Source: Xanthobacteraceae bacterium (GTDB lineage Bacteria > Pseudomonadota > Alphaproteobacteria > Rhizobiales > Xanthobacteraceae). From it: a stretch of DNA of 64,000 bases. The notes under the pieces were generated by a model. The model saw only the letters and a program-made list of their open reading frames with translations. It ran no database searches and had not been told where the DNA came from. Shown piece after piece: positions 16,073 through 23,553 of this stretch. Positions within the stretch are counted from its first letter, which is position 1, and every line of letters begins with the position of its first letter. The position numbers and the translations under genes were made by a program. The DNA lies in assembly GCA_019750915.1 (NCBI GenBank), contig JAIENY010000005.1:78952-142951 (forward strand). The letters run 5' to 3'.

Positions 16073-17409
16073 GCTGCCTGACTTGCCATTGCCGCGATCT
16101 GGCGTTCGATATGGATGCGACCCGATTGGTTCTCGACATGCCATGGACGCTTCACTTCTCCGAGTTGCTCGGCGACGGCAAGTCCCGCCTGTAAGCCGTC
16201 TTCATGAAAGCCCGCCCCGAAATATGCGCCACAAAACCAAATGCGATTTTTACCTTGTAACGACCAAAGTCGTTTTTGCGCAGCCATTGCCCTGACGTCG
16301 AAGACCGGATGCTCGTAGCTCTCTTCGCGCAGGATATTCTGAGGCTCCGTCGACGGATTCAAGGTCACGAAAAGATTTTCTTGTGTTGGCAATTGCTGCA
16401 ATGCATTCAACCAGTAGGTTACCGCAGGACTCCGGCTGATAGCCTCGCGATCCTTTCCTATATAATTCCAGCTGGCCCAGACGGTGCGACGTCGTGGCAT
16501 CAGCCCGGGATCATTGTGGAGCACCGCGCGATTCTGGCTGTATTGAAATGCGCCCAAAATGTCCTCTTCATCCTTCGTCGGATCGCATAACAGGGCGAGC
16601 GCTTGATCAGCATGAGTTGCGACCACGACCTCATCGTACAATTTCGAATGGCCGTCGCTCCCCTGGACTTCAACCTTTGGTCCCGCGCGGCGGATCGCGA
16701 CGGCACCGCAGCCGAGACGAACGTCCAGCTCGCGCATCAACTTCTGTACATAGATCCGGCTTCCGCCAGTCACGGTTCTCCACTGCGGCCGGTTTCGGAT
16801 CCTGAGCAGTCCGTGATTATCGTGAAACCGGATAAAAGAGGCCGCCGGATATTGCAGCATAAGCGAAGGCGACGCCGACCATATCGCAGCCGCCATCGGC
16901 AAAAGATGGTCTTCGCGGAACGCCGAACCGTAGGCTCCGGCGACGAGGTAGTCCTGAAGGGATAACTCTTCATCAAGCAAAGCCAGATCGCGCGGCGCTT
17001 CGCGGTAAAACCGCCACAGATCTGCGAGCATCGACCAGAACCGCGGCCGAAACACATTGGACCGCTGCGCAAAAAGGCCATTCAGGCTGCTTCCGGAGTA
17101 TTCGAAATCTCCATCCGTCAGCGAAACCGCAAATGACATTTCCGACTGCTGCGTGGGTACACCCAAATGATCAAACAGCGCCGTGAGATTGGGATAGGTC
17201 GCCTCGTTGTAGACGATGAATCCGGTATCAACGGAGACCACGCCCTCGGCAGTATCAATCGCCACAGTATTTGAGTGCCCTCCCGGACGTTGGGCTTGCT
17301 CGTAGACCGTCACATCGTGAACCCGGTTCAGGAGCCACGCTGCGGAGAGCCCGGAGACGCCAGTTCCAATGATTGCAATTGCTTTTTTTGGCACACCCGC
17401 CCCTGACAT
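16069..17409 (-). CDS. FAD-dependent amine-oxidase-like oxidoreductase
   Basis: A 446-residue flavoprotein. The Rossmann dinucleotide site is IAIIGTGVSGLSAAWLLNR, followed by the GG doublet region YEQAQRPGGHSNT, both typical of the amino-oxidase/desaturase family. VTGGSRIYVQKL lies mid-protein and a C-terminal FAD-contacting segment reads IWFCGAYFGAGFHEDGLQAG. I start at the ATG at 17409, since the predicted promoter -10 lies only about 20 bases upstream; the track start at 17670 would cross that promoter. With so short a leader no clear Shine-Dalgarno is visible. It heads the trio with DUF1365 and the CFA-type enzyme. In Rhodobacter, related enzymes belong to the RpoE response; a desaturase-like step on fatty acids is my inference. 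Confidence 0.88.
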   Translation of the reverse strand: MSGAGVPKKAIAIIGTGVSGLSAAWLLNRVHDVTVYEQAQRPGGHSNTVAIDTAEGVVSVDTGFIVYNEATYPNLTALFDHLGVPTQQSEMSFAVSLTDGDFEYSGSSLNGLFAQRSNVFRPRFWSMLADLWRFYREAPRDLALLDEELSLQDYLVAGAYGSAFREDHLLPMAAAIWSASPSLMLQYPAASFIRFHDNHGLLRIRNRPQWRTVTGGSRIYVQKLMRELDVRLGCGAVAIRRAGPKVEVQGSDGHSKLYDEVVVATHADQALALLCDPTKDEEDILGAFQYSQNRAVLHNDPGLMPRRRTVWASWNYIGKDREAISRSPAVTYWLNALQQLPTQENLFVTLNPSTEPQNILREESYEHPVFDVRAMAAQKRLWSLQGKNRIWFCGAYFGAGFHEDGLQAGLAVAEQLGEVKRPWHVENQSGRIHIERQIAAMASQAA

Positions 17410-17428
17410 CTTGTTGATGCTTACAGAT

Positions 17429-17458
17429 GAGATACGCACAGAGCTTGGGTTTGGATCA
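17429..17458 (-). promoter_or_regulatory. Predicted RpoE (ECF) promoter for the flavoprotein-DUF1365-CFA operon
   Basis: On the minus strand TGATCC (17458-17453) and TATCTC (17434-17429) are separated by exactly 18 bases. This matches the TGATCC-N18-TA type of promoter known for the RpoE-ChrR group of sigma factors. The predicted transcript starts about 12 bases before the gene. Confidence 0.72.
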
Positions 17459-17468
17459 CCGGCGCAAA

Positions 17469-17498
17469 TGATCCAAAACGGTCGCTCATGCGTATCAA
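17469..17498 (+). promoter_or_regulatory. Predicted RpoE (ECF) autoregulatory promoter for rpoE-chrR
   Basis: TGATCC (17469-17474), an 18-base spacer and TATCAA (17493-17498) lie on the plus strand, back to back with the minus-strand promoter. The -35 elements are only ten bases apart. It would give an rpoE leader of roughly 100 bases. Confidence 0.72.
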
Positions 17499-17602
17499 GC
17501 TGTATGCAAGCTCTGGGAACAGCGATAATATTGGAGTCTGGCAATCCACTGCCGGAATCGCGGGAGAAACGGCGGCAATGGCATCGTCGTTCGGAAGCAA
17601 TC

Positions 17603-18175
17603 ATGCGCAGTGACACTGGAAAACTGATCCCGCCACGCAGCGCGGAATCGCTTGTTTTTCTGATCGCCACCCAACGTGACCGCGATGCCTTCAGGGAGCT
17701 TTTCGAGTTTTACGCGCCCCGCATCAACACCATGCTTGCGAGAAGCGGGGCGCCCGCGGATTTGGCTGAAGACCTTGCCCAGGAAACATTGATCACCGTC
17801 TGGCATAAGGCGAAGGTTTATGATCCCGCCCGCGCAACTGTATCGGCGTGGATCTTCACAATCGCCCGAAATCTCAGGATCGATCGTTTTCGCCGTGATC
17901 GACGCGCGAAGCTGCACGAGGTTTACGAGCTCGTTCAGCCGGAGAATACCCCCTCACCCGAAGAGCCGTTCGAAGCGGCCGAACAGGAGAGTTTGGTCCG
18001 CGAGGCGATGCAGAACCTGTCGGACGAACAAGTCCGCGTTGTCGAGCTGTCCTTTTTCGAAGGCCGCGCACACGGCGATATCGCCAAGATGCTCGGTATA
18101 CCACTTGGTACGGTTAAGTCGCGCTTGCGCCTGGCGATGCAGCGGCTGCGCAATTTTCTTGGTGAAAACAAATGA
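17603..18175 (+). CDS. rpoE: ECF sigma factor RpoE (ChrR-controlled group)
   Basis: A 190-residue ECF sigma factor. Region 2 spans about residues 25-95 (DLAEDLAQETLITVWHKA, then WIFTIARNLRIDRFRR), which melts the -10 element. Region 4 spans about 130-185 (EQVRVVELSFFEGRAHGDIA, then IPLGTVKSRLRLAMQRLR), which reads the -35 element. I start at the ATG at 17603 because the track start at 17369 lies upstream of the predicted promoter. The stop overlaps the next gene by four bases, and that gene encodes a ChrR-type zinc anti-sigma factor, which identifies this as the singlet-oxygen/peroxide-responsive group. Targets probably include its own promoter and three others in this window. Confidence 0.93.
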   Translation: MRSDTGKLIPPRSAESLVFLIATQRDRDAFRELFEFYAPRINTMLARSGAPADLAEDLAQETLITVWHKAKVYDPARATVSAWIFTIARNLRIDRFRRDRRAKLHEVYELVQPENTPSPEEPFEAAEQESLVREAMQNLSDEQVRVVELSFFEGRAHGDIAKMLGIPLGTVKSRLRLAMQRLRNFLGENK

Positions 18176-18804
18176 CCATAACCCACCATCCAAGCGACGA
18201 AACGCTCGCCGCATTTGCTTCGGGCACTCTTGATGAAGCTCGGAGCATCGTTGTTGCAGCGCATGTATCGCTGTGTGCCAGATGCCGCGCGACCGTACAT
18301 GCGCTCGAGCAAATCGGCGGTGCCATGGTCGAGCGCGCAGAGCCGGCGCCCTTGCGGGCCGAAGCTATCGAAGCAGTGATGTCCCGCCTCGATTCAAACA
18401 GCGACGTGTCAGCACGGCCGCACGTACCGAAACAGGATTACCCTCTCGCGCTGAGTCCCTACGACGTAGGGCCGTGGCGACGGATCGGGCGCGGGCTCTA
18501 TTGGAGAAAGGCCGATGTATATTCGCAGGATGGCACACGCGTCTTCATGCTGAAGGCCGCTCCCGGAACATGGCTCCCCCATCACCGCCACGCCGGCACA
18601 GAATGGACCTGCGTTCTCGCGGGCGCTTTTCATCACGACCTCGGCCGATATGGGCCCGGCGATTTCGATGAAGCCGATGAAAGCGTCGAGCACAGACCGT
18701 TTGTGGAACAGGGTGCGACTTGCGTCTGTCTCGTCGCGCTTCAGGGCGGACTTAAACTTCAGGGCTGGATCGGGCGCCTGCTGCAACCCTTTGTGCGGCT
18801 CTAG
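18172..18804 (+). CDS. chrR: ChrR-type zinc-binding cupin anti-sigma factor
   Basis: A 210-residue anti-sigma factor with both ChrR domains. The N-terminal zinc anti-sigma domain has His6, His31, Cys35 and Cys38, the same spacing and numbering as in Rhodobacter sphaeroides ChrR. The C-terminal cupin carries the second metal set: His138, His140 and Glu144 (HHRHAGTEW) and His174. The first domain holds RpoE inactive in the cytoplasm; the cupin is needed for release on singlet oxygen. It overlaps rpoE by four bases, as expected for a sigma/anti-sigma pair. All metal ligands are present, so the switch should be functional. Confidence 0.95.
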   Translation: MTITHHPSDETLAAFASGTLDEARSIVVAAHVSLCARCRATVHALEQIGGAMVERAEPAPLRAEAIEAVMSRLDSNSDVSARPHVPKQDYPLALSPYDVGPWRRIGRGLYWRKADVYSQDGTRVFMLKAAPGTWLPHHRHAGTEWTCVLAGAFHHDLGRYGPGDFDEADESVEHRPFVEQGATCVCLVALQGGLKLQGWIGRLLQPFVRL

Positions 18805-18857
18805 GCCGTCGCGCGGCGAGTGTTCGAATGGTCAATCGTTAGCCTCGGAGTTTCGAG

Positions 18858-19682
18858 ATGACAGCCTCGGTTTTTTTCATGGGTGCAGCGATCATCGCCC
18901 TGGCGCTGTCGATCAACATGACGCTTGCATGGCTGATCTGGCGCGCGACAAGAAATTCCGGATGGATCGATACGGTGTGGACGTTTGGAATCGGCGCGAT
19001 CGGCAGTTGCTCCGCGCTTTTTCTTTTCCGTGAAGAACCGGGATTTCGAGGCTGGCTTATCGTTGCAATGGCGCTTGTATGGTCGCTGCGGCTTGGGTTT
19101 CATATTGCGCGGCGCACCGCTGGAATCACTGATGATCCCCGTTACGCCAGGCTTGTCCGCGAGTGGGGAGCGAGCGCGTCCAGCCGGATGTTCTGGCTAT
19201 TGCAGAACCAGGCTCTCGTCAGCATTCCACTTGGCATGGCCATGTGGCTCGCGGCCCGTCACCCTCAGCCAAACCTTTTGCCCGGTGATATGATTGGCAT
19301 ACTCGTCTTCGCCGTCGCTGTTCTCGGTGAAGCGATTGCCGATGAGCAACTCCGCCGCTTTAGAAGAAAAGCTGAGAATGACGGGCGCATCTGCGACACC
19401 GGTCTCTGGGGCTGGTCGCGTCATCCGAATTATTTTTTTGAATGGCTGGGCTGGCTCGCCTATCCGATGATCGCGACGGACTTCACCGGAGCCTATCCGT
19501 GGGGAATTGCCGCTTTCGCAGCGCCGGCCTGTATGTACTGGTTACTGGTTTACATCTCCGGCGTACCTCCATTGGAGGCGCACATGCTCGAAAAACGTGG
19601 CGATGAATTCCGTAAGTACCAATCGCGCACTAACGTCTTCTTTCCCGGGCCACCGAAAGCCACCATTGGAGCACTCAAATGA
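18858..19682 (+). CDS. DUF1295 (steroid 5-alpha-reductase-like) membrane protein
   Basis: A 274-residue polytopic membrane protein. RNSGWIDTVWTFGIG near residue 35 and DTGLWGWSRHPNYFFEWLGW near 185 are the DUF1295 hallmarks; the latter resembles the NADPH-binding C-terminal motif of steroid reductases and isoprenylcysteine methyltransferases. It is separated from chrR by 53 bases and overlaps the next CFA-type gene by four bases. The likely role is in lipid reduction or modification together with that enzyme. It may be read from the rpoE promoter, since no separate promoter is visible in the short gap. Confidence 0.88.
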   Translation: MTASVFFMGAAIIALALSINMTLAWLIWRATRNSGWIDTVWTFGIGAIGSCSALFLFREEPGFRGWLIVAMALVWSLRLGFHIARRTAGITDDPRYARLVREWGASASSRMFWLLQNQALVSIPLGMAMWLAARHPQPNLLPGDMIGILVFAVAVLGEAIADEQLRRFRRKAENDGRICDTGLWGWSRHPNYFFEWLGWLAYPMIATDFTGAYPWGIAAFAAPACMYWLLVYISGVPPLEAHMLEKRGDEFRKYQSRTNVFFPGPPKATIGALK

Positions 19683-20707
19683 GCCTTGCACGGGCAGCAA
19701 TCCATGTCGGCGAAGCCTTCGCATGGCCCGATGCATTGAGCTCCTTCGTCATCGATCGCCTCGTCGATCGAACCCGGCGTAAGCTGCAAGCGGGCTCACG
19801 CGACGAGGACGAGTCCTTTGCACGGGCCATGAGAGATTTTCCGATTGCCATCAACACCGCCGAGGCAAATACGCAGCATTATGAAATTCCAGCCGAGTTT
19901 TTTGGCCTCGCACTCGGACCGCAACGCAAATATTCTTGCTGTCTCTATGATAAGGGCGTCAATTCACTGGCCGATGCCGAAGAGCACGCACTCGCCGCCA
20001 CCGCGGAAAATGCTCAACTTCAAGACGGCCAGGATATTCTGGAATTGGGCTGCGGATGGGGCTCGTTGTCGCTATGGATGGCGCACCGATTCCCACACTC
20101 CCGCGTCACATCTGTCTCCAACTCGCACTCGCAGCGCCAATATATAATGGGTGCCGCCCGAGAACGGGGCCTTGGCAATCTCGCAGTCGTCACGGCGGAC
20201 ATGAACGAATATGTCCCCTCCTCGGCATTTGATCGCGTGATATCAATCGAGATGTTCGAACACATGATAAACTGGCGCCCGCTTCTGGAACGCATCAATC
20301 GCGCACTCCGGCCGGGCGGCTCATTGTTTCTCCATGTCTTCAGTCATAGGGCGGCATCCTATCGCTTCTGTCCGGATGACCGCGACGACTGGATCGCGCA
20401 GCATTTCTTCACCGGAGGAATCATGCCGAGCCATCAGCTCATCCGGCAGTTCCCCGACATTTTTCGTGTCGATCAGGAATGGCAGTGGAGCGGTCAACAT
20501 TATGCAAGAACAGCCCGTGATTGGCTTGCGAATTACGATCAGAACGATTCCGAAATTTTCGATGTACTAAAGCGAGTCTACGGTAACGACGCGCGCCTAT
20601 GGCAACGCCGATGGCGCCTGTTTTTTCTCGCAACGATCGGGCTATTCGGGCATGCAGATGGCAAGGAGTGGGGTGTCAGTCACTACAGACTTTCTCCATC
20701 GCACTAA
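19679..20707 (+). CDS. CFA-like SAM-dependent methyltransferase, second copy
   Basis: A 342-residue methyltransferase related to CFA synthases. The SAM site is ILELGCGWGSLSLWM, followed by SVSNSHSQRQYI and VISIEMFEHMINW; HFFTGGIMPSHQL and the C-terminal WRLFFLATIGLFG region match the family. It is clearly divergent from the other CFA-type protein of this locus (14070-15287): it lacks the N-terminal lipid-presentation region and differs after the SAM site. The pair is therefore unlikely to be redundant. Four-base overlap with the DUF1295 gene implies a joint step. A role in making an unusual methylated lipid under RpoE control is inference. Confidence 0.88.
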   Translation: MSLARAAIHVGEAFAWPDALSSFVIDRLVDRTRRKLQAGSRDEDESFARAMRDFPIAINTAEANTQHYEIPAEFFGLALGPQRKYSCCLYDKGVNSLADAEEHALAATAENAQLQDGQDILELGCGWGSLSLWMAHRFPHSRVTSVSNSHSQRQYIMGAARERGLGNLAVVTADMNEYVPSSAFDRVISIEMFEHMINWRPLLERINRALRPGGSLFLHVFSHRAASYRFCPDDRDDWIAQHFFTGGIMPSHQLIRQFPDIFRVDQEWQWSGQHYARTARDWLANYDQNDSEIFDVLKRVYGNDARLWQRRWRLFFLATIGLFGHADGKEWGVSHYRLSPSH

Positions 20708-20721
20708 CGCAAGGGCTTGCG
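20708..20721. terminator. Short inverted repeat after the CFA-like gene
   Basis: CGCAAG-GG-CTTGCG begins directly after the TAA stop of the plus-strand gene and precedes the end of the convergent DUF2177 gene. No T-run follows, so it is only a candidate terminator. Confidence 0.4.
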
Positions 20722-20739
20722 GAGTACGGTGCTCGGCAC

Positions 20740-21150
20740 TTACGAAAACCAGCGTGACGTCGCGCGCAAGACAAGAATTCCAGATAACGACGCGATTCCC
20801 GACACCAGCGCTCCGTAGGCAATATCGATCGCGGTGATCTGCAAAGTCCAGTTACGCAATGTCGCAAAATTGGTTAAATCGTAGGTTGCGTACGCAATAG
20901 CGCCGAATAACAACCCATAACCGAAAGCCGATATGGCGGAATTCTCACGCATCGCTGGAAAGACCGCGAACACCAGAAGTCCGACTGGGTAAATCAGATA
21001 GAATGCAAGCGCGGGTGCAAGACGCACGTCCTCGACAAGAATATCTCCCAGAGTAGGACGATATAACAGCCGGCCCATTGCTGATAACCAGGCGGCATCG
21101 ACAGCTCCGAAAATCAACAGGACGCTCACATATCCGACCAAATATTTCAT
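20740..21150 (-). CDS. DUF2177 membrane protein
   Basis: A 136-residue protein with about four hydrophobic helices. FGAVDAAWLSAMG and LAPALAFYLIYPVGLLVFAV near the N-terminus and YATYDLTNFATLRNW in the middle are the conserved DUF2177 blocks. The start is the ATG at 21150, preceded by GGGAGAGAG; the track start at 21216 would cross the promoter. DUF2177 genes recur next to RpoE-ChrR modules and lipid genes. Biochemical function is unknown. A good RpoE-type promoter lies just upstream, which places it in the same regulon. Confidence 0.88.
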   Translation of the reverse strand: MKYLVGYVSVLLIFGAVDAAWLSAMGRLLYRPTLGDILVEDVRLAPALAFYLIYPVGLLVFAVFPAMRENSAISAFGYGLLFGAIAYATYDLTNFATLRNWTLQITAIDIAYGALVSGIASLSGILVLRATSRWFS

Positions 21151-21170
21151 CGCTCTCTCCCACCACCTGT

Positions 21171-21200
21171 CTAATACGATCCGACTGGAACTCTGGATCA
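21171..21200 (-). promoter_or_regulatory. Predicted RpoE (ECF) promoter for the DUF2177 gene
   Basis: On the minus strand TGATCC (21200-21195), 18 bases, then TATTAG (21176-21171). Spacing and elements match the two promoters between the flavoprotein gene and rpoE. The leader would be about 15 bases. Confidence 0.7.
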
Positions 21201-21237
21201 GTCGCAAAAGACCCAAGACAAAAAATACGCCTTCGGG

Positions 21238-21267
21238 TGATCCAGGCGCCCCTGAACTCCGTACTAA
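21238..21267 (+). promoter_or_regulatory. Predicted RpoE (ECF) promoter facing the small CxxC gene and the hydrolase
   Basis: TGATCC (21238-21243), 18 bases, then TACTAA (21262-21267) on the plus strand. It is divergent to the DUF2177 promoter and repeats the back-to-back layout seen at 17.4 kb. The -10 is slightly less typical than the others. Confidence 0.55.
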
Positions 21268-21339
21268 GTGATATTGCCAACCTGTGTAGGCTGGAGGGCT
21301 CGGTTAAAGCCGCTCAACTGACGTCTGGTACTACGCGCC

Positions 21340-21504
21340 ATGTGCAAAAAGTGTTTGGAACTCGATAAGAAAATCGAACGTGGCCGCCGAATGGCGGAAT
21401 CGATTTTGACGGACAGGAAATTGAAACTCGAAATCAAAATCTTCATAGCCGATCTGGAGCAGGAAAAGAGCTTACTTCATCCCAAACCAACGAAAGAAAT
21501 TTGA
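21340..21504 (+). CDS. Small CxxC protein of unknown function
   Basis: A 54-residue frame missing from the ORF track, beginning MCKKCLELDKKIERG and rich in Lys, Glu and Arg. An N-terminal CxxC precedes what looks like one or two charged, possibly coiled, helices (LKLEIKIFIADLEQEKSLL). Codon use looks coding and no gene lies opposite. There is no clear Shine-Dalgarno. It sits about 70 bases after the predicted RpoE promoter and before the hydrolase gene. A redox- or metal-sensitive small protein is conceivable, but no function can be assigned. Confidence 0.5.
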   Translation: MCKKCLELDKKIERGRRMAESILTDRKLKLEIKIFIADLEQEKSLLHPKPTKEI

Positions 21505-21559
21505 GCGCCGAACACCAAATCGATCGAACGAAACCAAGCCTCGTTATCGCCACTTTCGG

Positions 21560-22525
21560 ATGGCCGCATTCATGTGGCCCGCGTCGATGATGCTGGCTGT
21601 ATTAACGCTGACGCTTGCGTTTCTGGCGATCGTGACACAGGTCGGTACCGTCTGGCTTGAGCGGAAATATCCGCCGCAAGGTCGCTTTATTCATGTCAGC
21701 GGGGCCAAACTTCATATTTCGGAAATCGATCCAAATCGCTCATCGGGATTACCAATCGTCCTGATCGCAGGAGCAAGCTCAAGCCTCGAAACGATGCGCT
21801 ATCCACTCGGTGAACACCTCGCTCGCAATCATCGTGTCGTTTTGATTGATCGTCCTGGCCAGGGATGGAGCACGCGCGAGCGACGCACCGACTCCACACC
21901 CGCCATCCATGCCCGCATGATCCATGACGCGCTCGATCAACTCAACATCGACCGGGCGATCTTTGTCGGGCACTCGTGGGGTGGCGCGGTGATCCCGGCG
22001 CTCGCCGTTGCTTATCCGAAACGTGTTGCTGGCCTCGTCATGATTTCGGCAGTTGCCTATCCGTGGAAGGGAGACGTCGATTGGATCTATCGCGCGTCCG
22101 CCACACCCGTCATTGGACCGCTACTGGCCCATACTGTCGTGCTGCCGTATGGCTTGCTGGCCCTCGATACTGCCCTGCGCTCTGTCTTTTATCCACAAAG
22201 ACCACCGGATAATTATTCGGATCAGACGCAAATCCGGCTTGTCCTGCGTCCGGATACGTTTCTGAATAACGCTTGGGATCTTGCGTCACTGCGATCCGCT
22301 CTGGCCAGCCAGTCGCAGGATTACCCTCGGATCACAGCGCCGATTACCTTGATCGCCGGCGACAGCGACACCGTGGTTTCGACCGACATCCATTCGCGGC
22401 AATTTGCCAGATCGCTGACGCAGGCCAAGCTCGTGGTGTTGCCGAACACCGGGCACATGCCTCAGATGACGGCCAGTGATGTGGTCGAACGCGAAATCGA
22501 GGACATGTTGCGGGGTTCGATCTGA
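21560..22525 (+). CDS. Alpha/beta hydrolase with N-terminal membrane anchor
   Basis: A 321-residue hydrolase. A hydrophobic N-terminal segment (MLAVLTLTLAFLAIVTQVG) anchors or exports it. The alpha/beta-hydrolase core follows: oxyanion region VLIAGASSSLETM, the strand-loop VVLIDRPGQGWST, nucleophile elbow GHSWGG (Ser at about residue 144), acid residue in IAGDSDTVV and the catalytic His in PNTGHMPQM. All three catalytic residues are present. It is related to lactonase/haloperoxidase-like hydrolases; the substrate is unknown. It may be expressed from the upstream RpoE-type promoter, which would add an esterase or lipase step to that stress response. Confidence 0.88.
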   Translation: MAAFMWPASMMLAVLTLTLAFLAIVTQVGTVWLERKYPPQGRFIHVSGAKLHISEIDPNRSSGLPIVLIAGASSSLETMRYPLGEHLARNHRVVLIDRPGQGWSTRERRTDSTPAIHARMIHDALDQLNIDRAIFVGHSWGGAVIPALAVAYPKRVAGLVMISAVAYPWKGDVDWIYRASATPVIGPLLAHTVVLPYGLLALDTALRSVFYPQRPPDNYSDQTQIRLVLRPDTFLNNAWDLASLRSALASQSQDYPRITAPITLIAGDSDTVVSTDIHSRQFARSLTQAKLVVLPNTGHMPQMTASDVVEREIEDMLRGSI

Positions 22526-22533
22526 CAGGTCAG
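22522..22533. terminator. Palindrome over convergent stop codons
   Basis: CTGAC-AG-GTCAG includes the TGA of the hydrolase gene and the opposing TGA of the epimerase gene with a four-base gap. It is a candidate small bidirectional terminator with the same layout as at 3.03 kb and 48.44 kb. Confidence 0.4.
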
Positions 22534-23546
22534 GCGTGGTGGTAATCGCGATACCAGGCCACAAATCGCTGAATGCCGTTACCGATGTCGGTATCCGGTC
22601 GAAAATCGACGTCTCGCATCAGATCGTCGACATCGGCGTAAGTCGCCTGCACATCTCCCGGCTGCATCGGCAGAAACTCTTTCCTTGCCTCCCGTCCAAG
22701 CGCACCCTCCAGCAACGACACCACACGCATCAGGTCGGTCGGATGATTGTTACCGATGTTGTAGACTTTCCACGGTGCCTTGCTTGAGCCCGGATCAGGA
22801 GCATCTCCCGACCAATCGGCGTTGCCGTCCGGCACCCGATCGATCAATCGCAATATCGCCTCCGTTACATCGTCAACATAAGTGAAGTCACGTTGCATGG
22901 CGCCGTGGTTGAATAGTTTGATTGGTTGCCCTTCAGCGATCGCTTTGGCAAAGATGAAAAGGGCCATGTCCGGCCGGTACCATGGCCCGTACACGGTGAA
23001 GAAACGCAGGCCGGTCGTCGGTATCTTGTAAAGATGGCTATAGGCATGGGCCATCAGCTCGTTGGCTTTTTTACTCGCTGCATAAAGGCTGATCGGATGG
23101 TCGACATTGTCGTGGACCGAAAACGGCAGCTTGGTGTTGGCGCCATAGACCGACGAGGACGATGCGAACAATAAATGCCTGCAGCCGTGATGCCGGCAGC
23201 CTTCGAGAATATTGATGAATCCTTCAAGATTGGAATCGGCGTAAGCGTGCGGATTCTTCAATGAGTACCGTACGCCAGCCTGAGCGGCCAGATGCACGAC
23301 CGTCGGGAATCTGGATTCCGAAAACAGCGCCGACATGCCGTCCCGGTCCGCAAGATCGAGCTTCACAAACCTGAAGTTGGAATATGGCTCAAGCAGCGCG
23401 AGCCGGGCATTTTTCAGCGACGGGTCATAATAATCGTTGAGGTTGTCGATACCGACAACCGTTTGCCCCTGCTCGATCAGCGCCTGACAAACATGGAAAC
23501 CGATAAAGCCCGCCGCACCTGTGACCAATATGGGTTCTGAGCTCAT
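22530..23546 (-). CDS. NAD-dependent epimerase, probably UDP-glucuronate 4-epimerase
   Basis: A 338-residue extended SDR enzyme. The NAD site is VTGAAGFIGFHV near residue 7, the catalytic Tyr/Lys are in LYAASKKANE, and SSSVYG supplies the catalytic Ser/Thr region. GIDNLNDYYDPSLKNARLA is characteristic of the LpsL/CapI-like UDP-glucuronate 4-epimerases that make UDP-galacturonate. The start at 23546 lies eight bases after the Ugd stop. Directly following UDP-glucose dehydrogenase, it would convert the UDP-glucuronate product, so the polymer may contain galacturonic acid. The substrate call rests on family resemblance plus context. Confidence 0.88.
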   Translation of the reverse strand: MSSEPILVTGAAGFIGFHVCQALIEQGQTVVGIDNLNDYYDPSLKNARLALLEPYSNFRFVKLDLADRDGMSALFSESRFPTVVHLAAQAGVRYSLKNPHAYADSNLEGFINILEGCRHHGCRHLLFASSSSVYGANTKLPFSVHDNVDHPISLYAASKKANELMAHAYSHLYKIPTTGLRFFTVYGPWYRPDMALFIFAKAIAEGQPIKLFNHGAMQRDFTYVDDVTEAILRLIDRVPDGNADWSGDAPDPGSSKAPWKVYNIGNNHPTDLMRVVSLLEGALGREARKEFLPMQPGDVQATYADVDDLMRDVDFRPDTDIGNGIQRFVAWYRDYHHA

Positions 23547-23553
23547 GACAACC

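Noticed and set aside
17369-17602. Track start of the rpoE frame 78 codons upstream
   Set aside because: It lies upstream of the predicted promoter and adds residues outside the ECF sigma family length.
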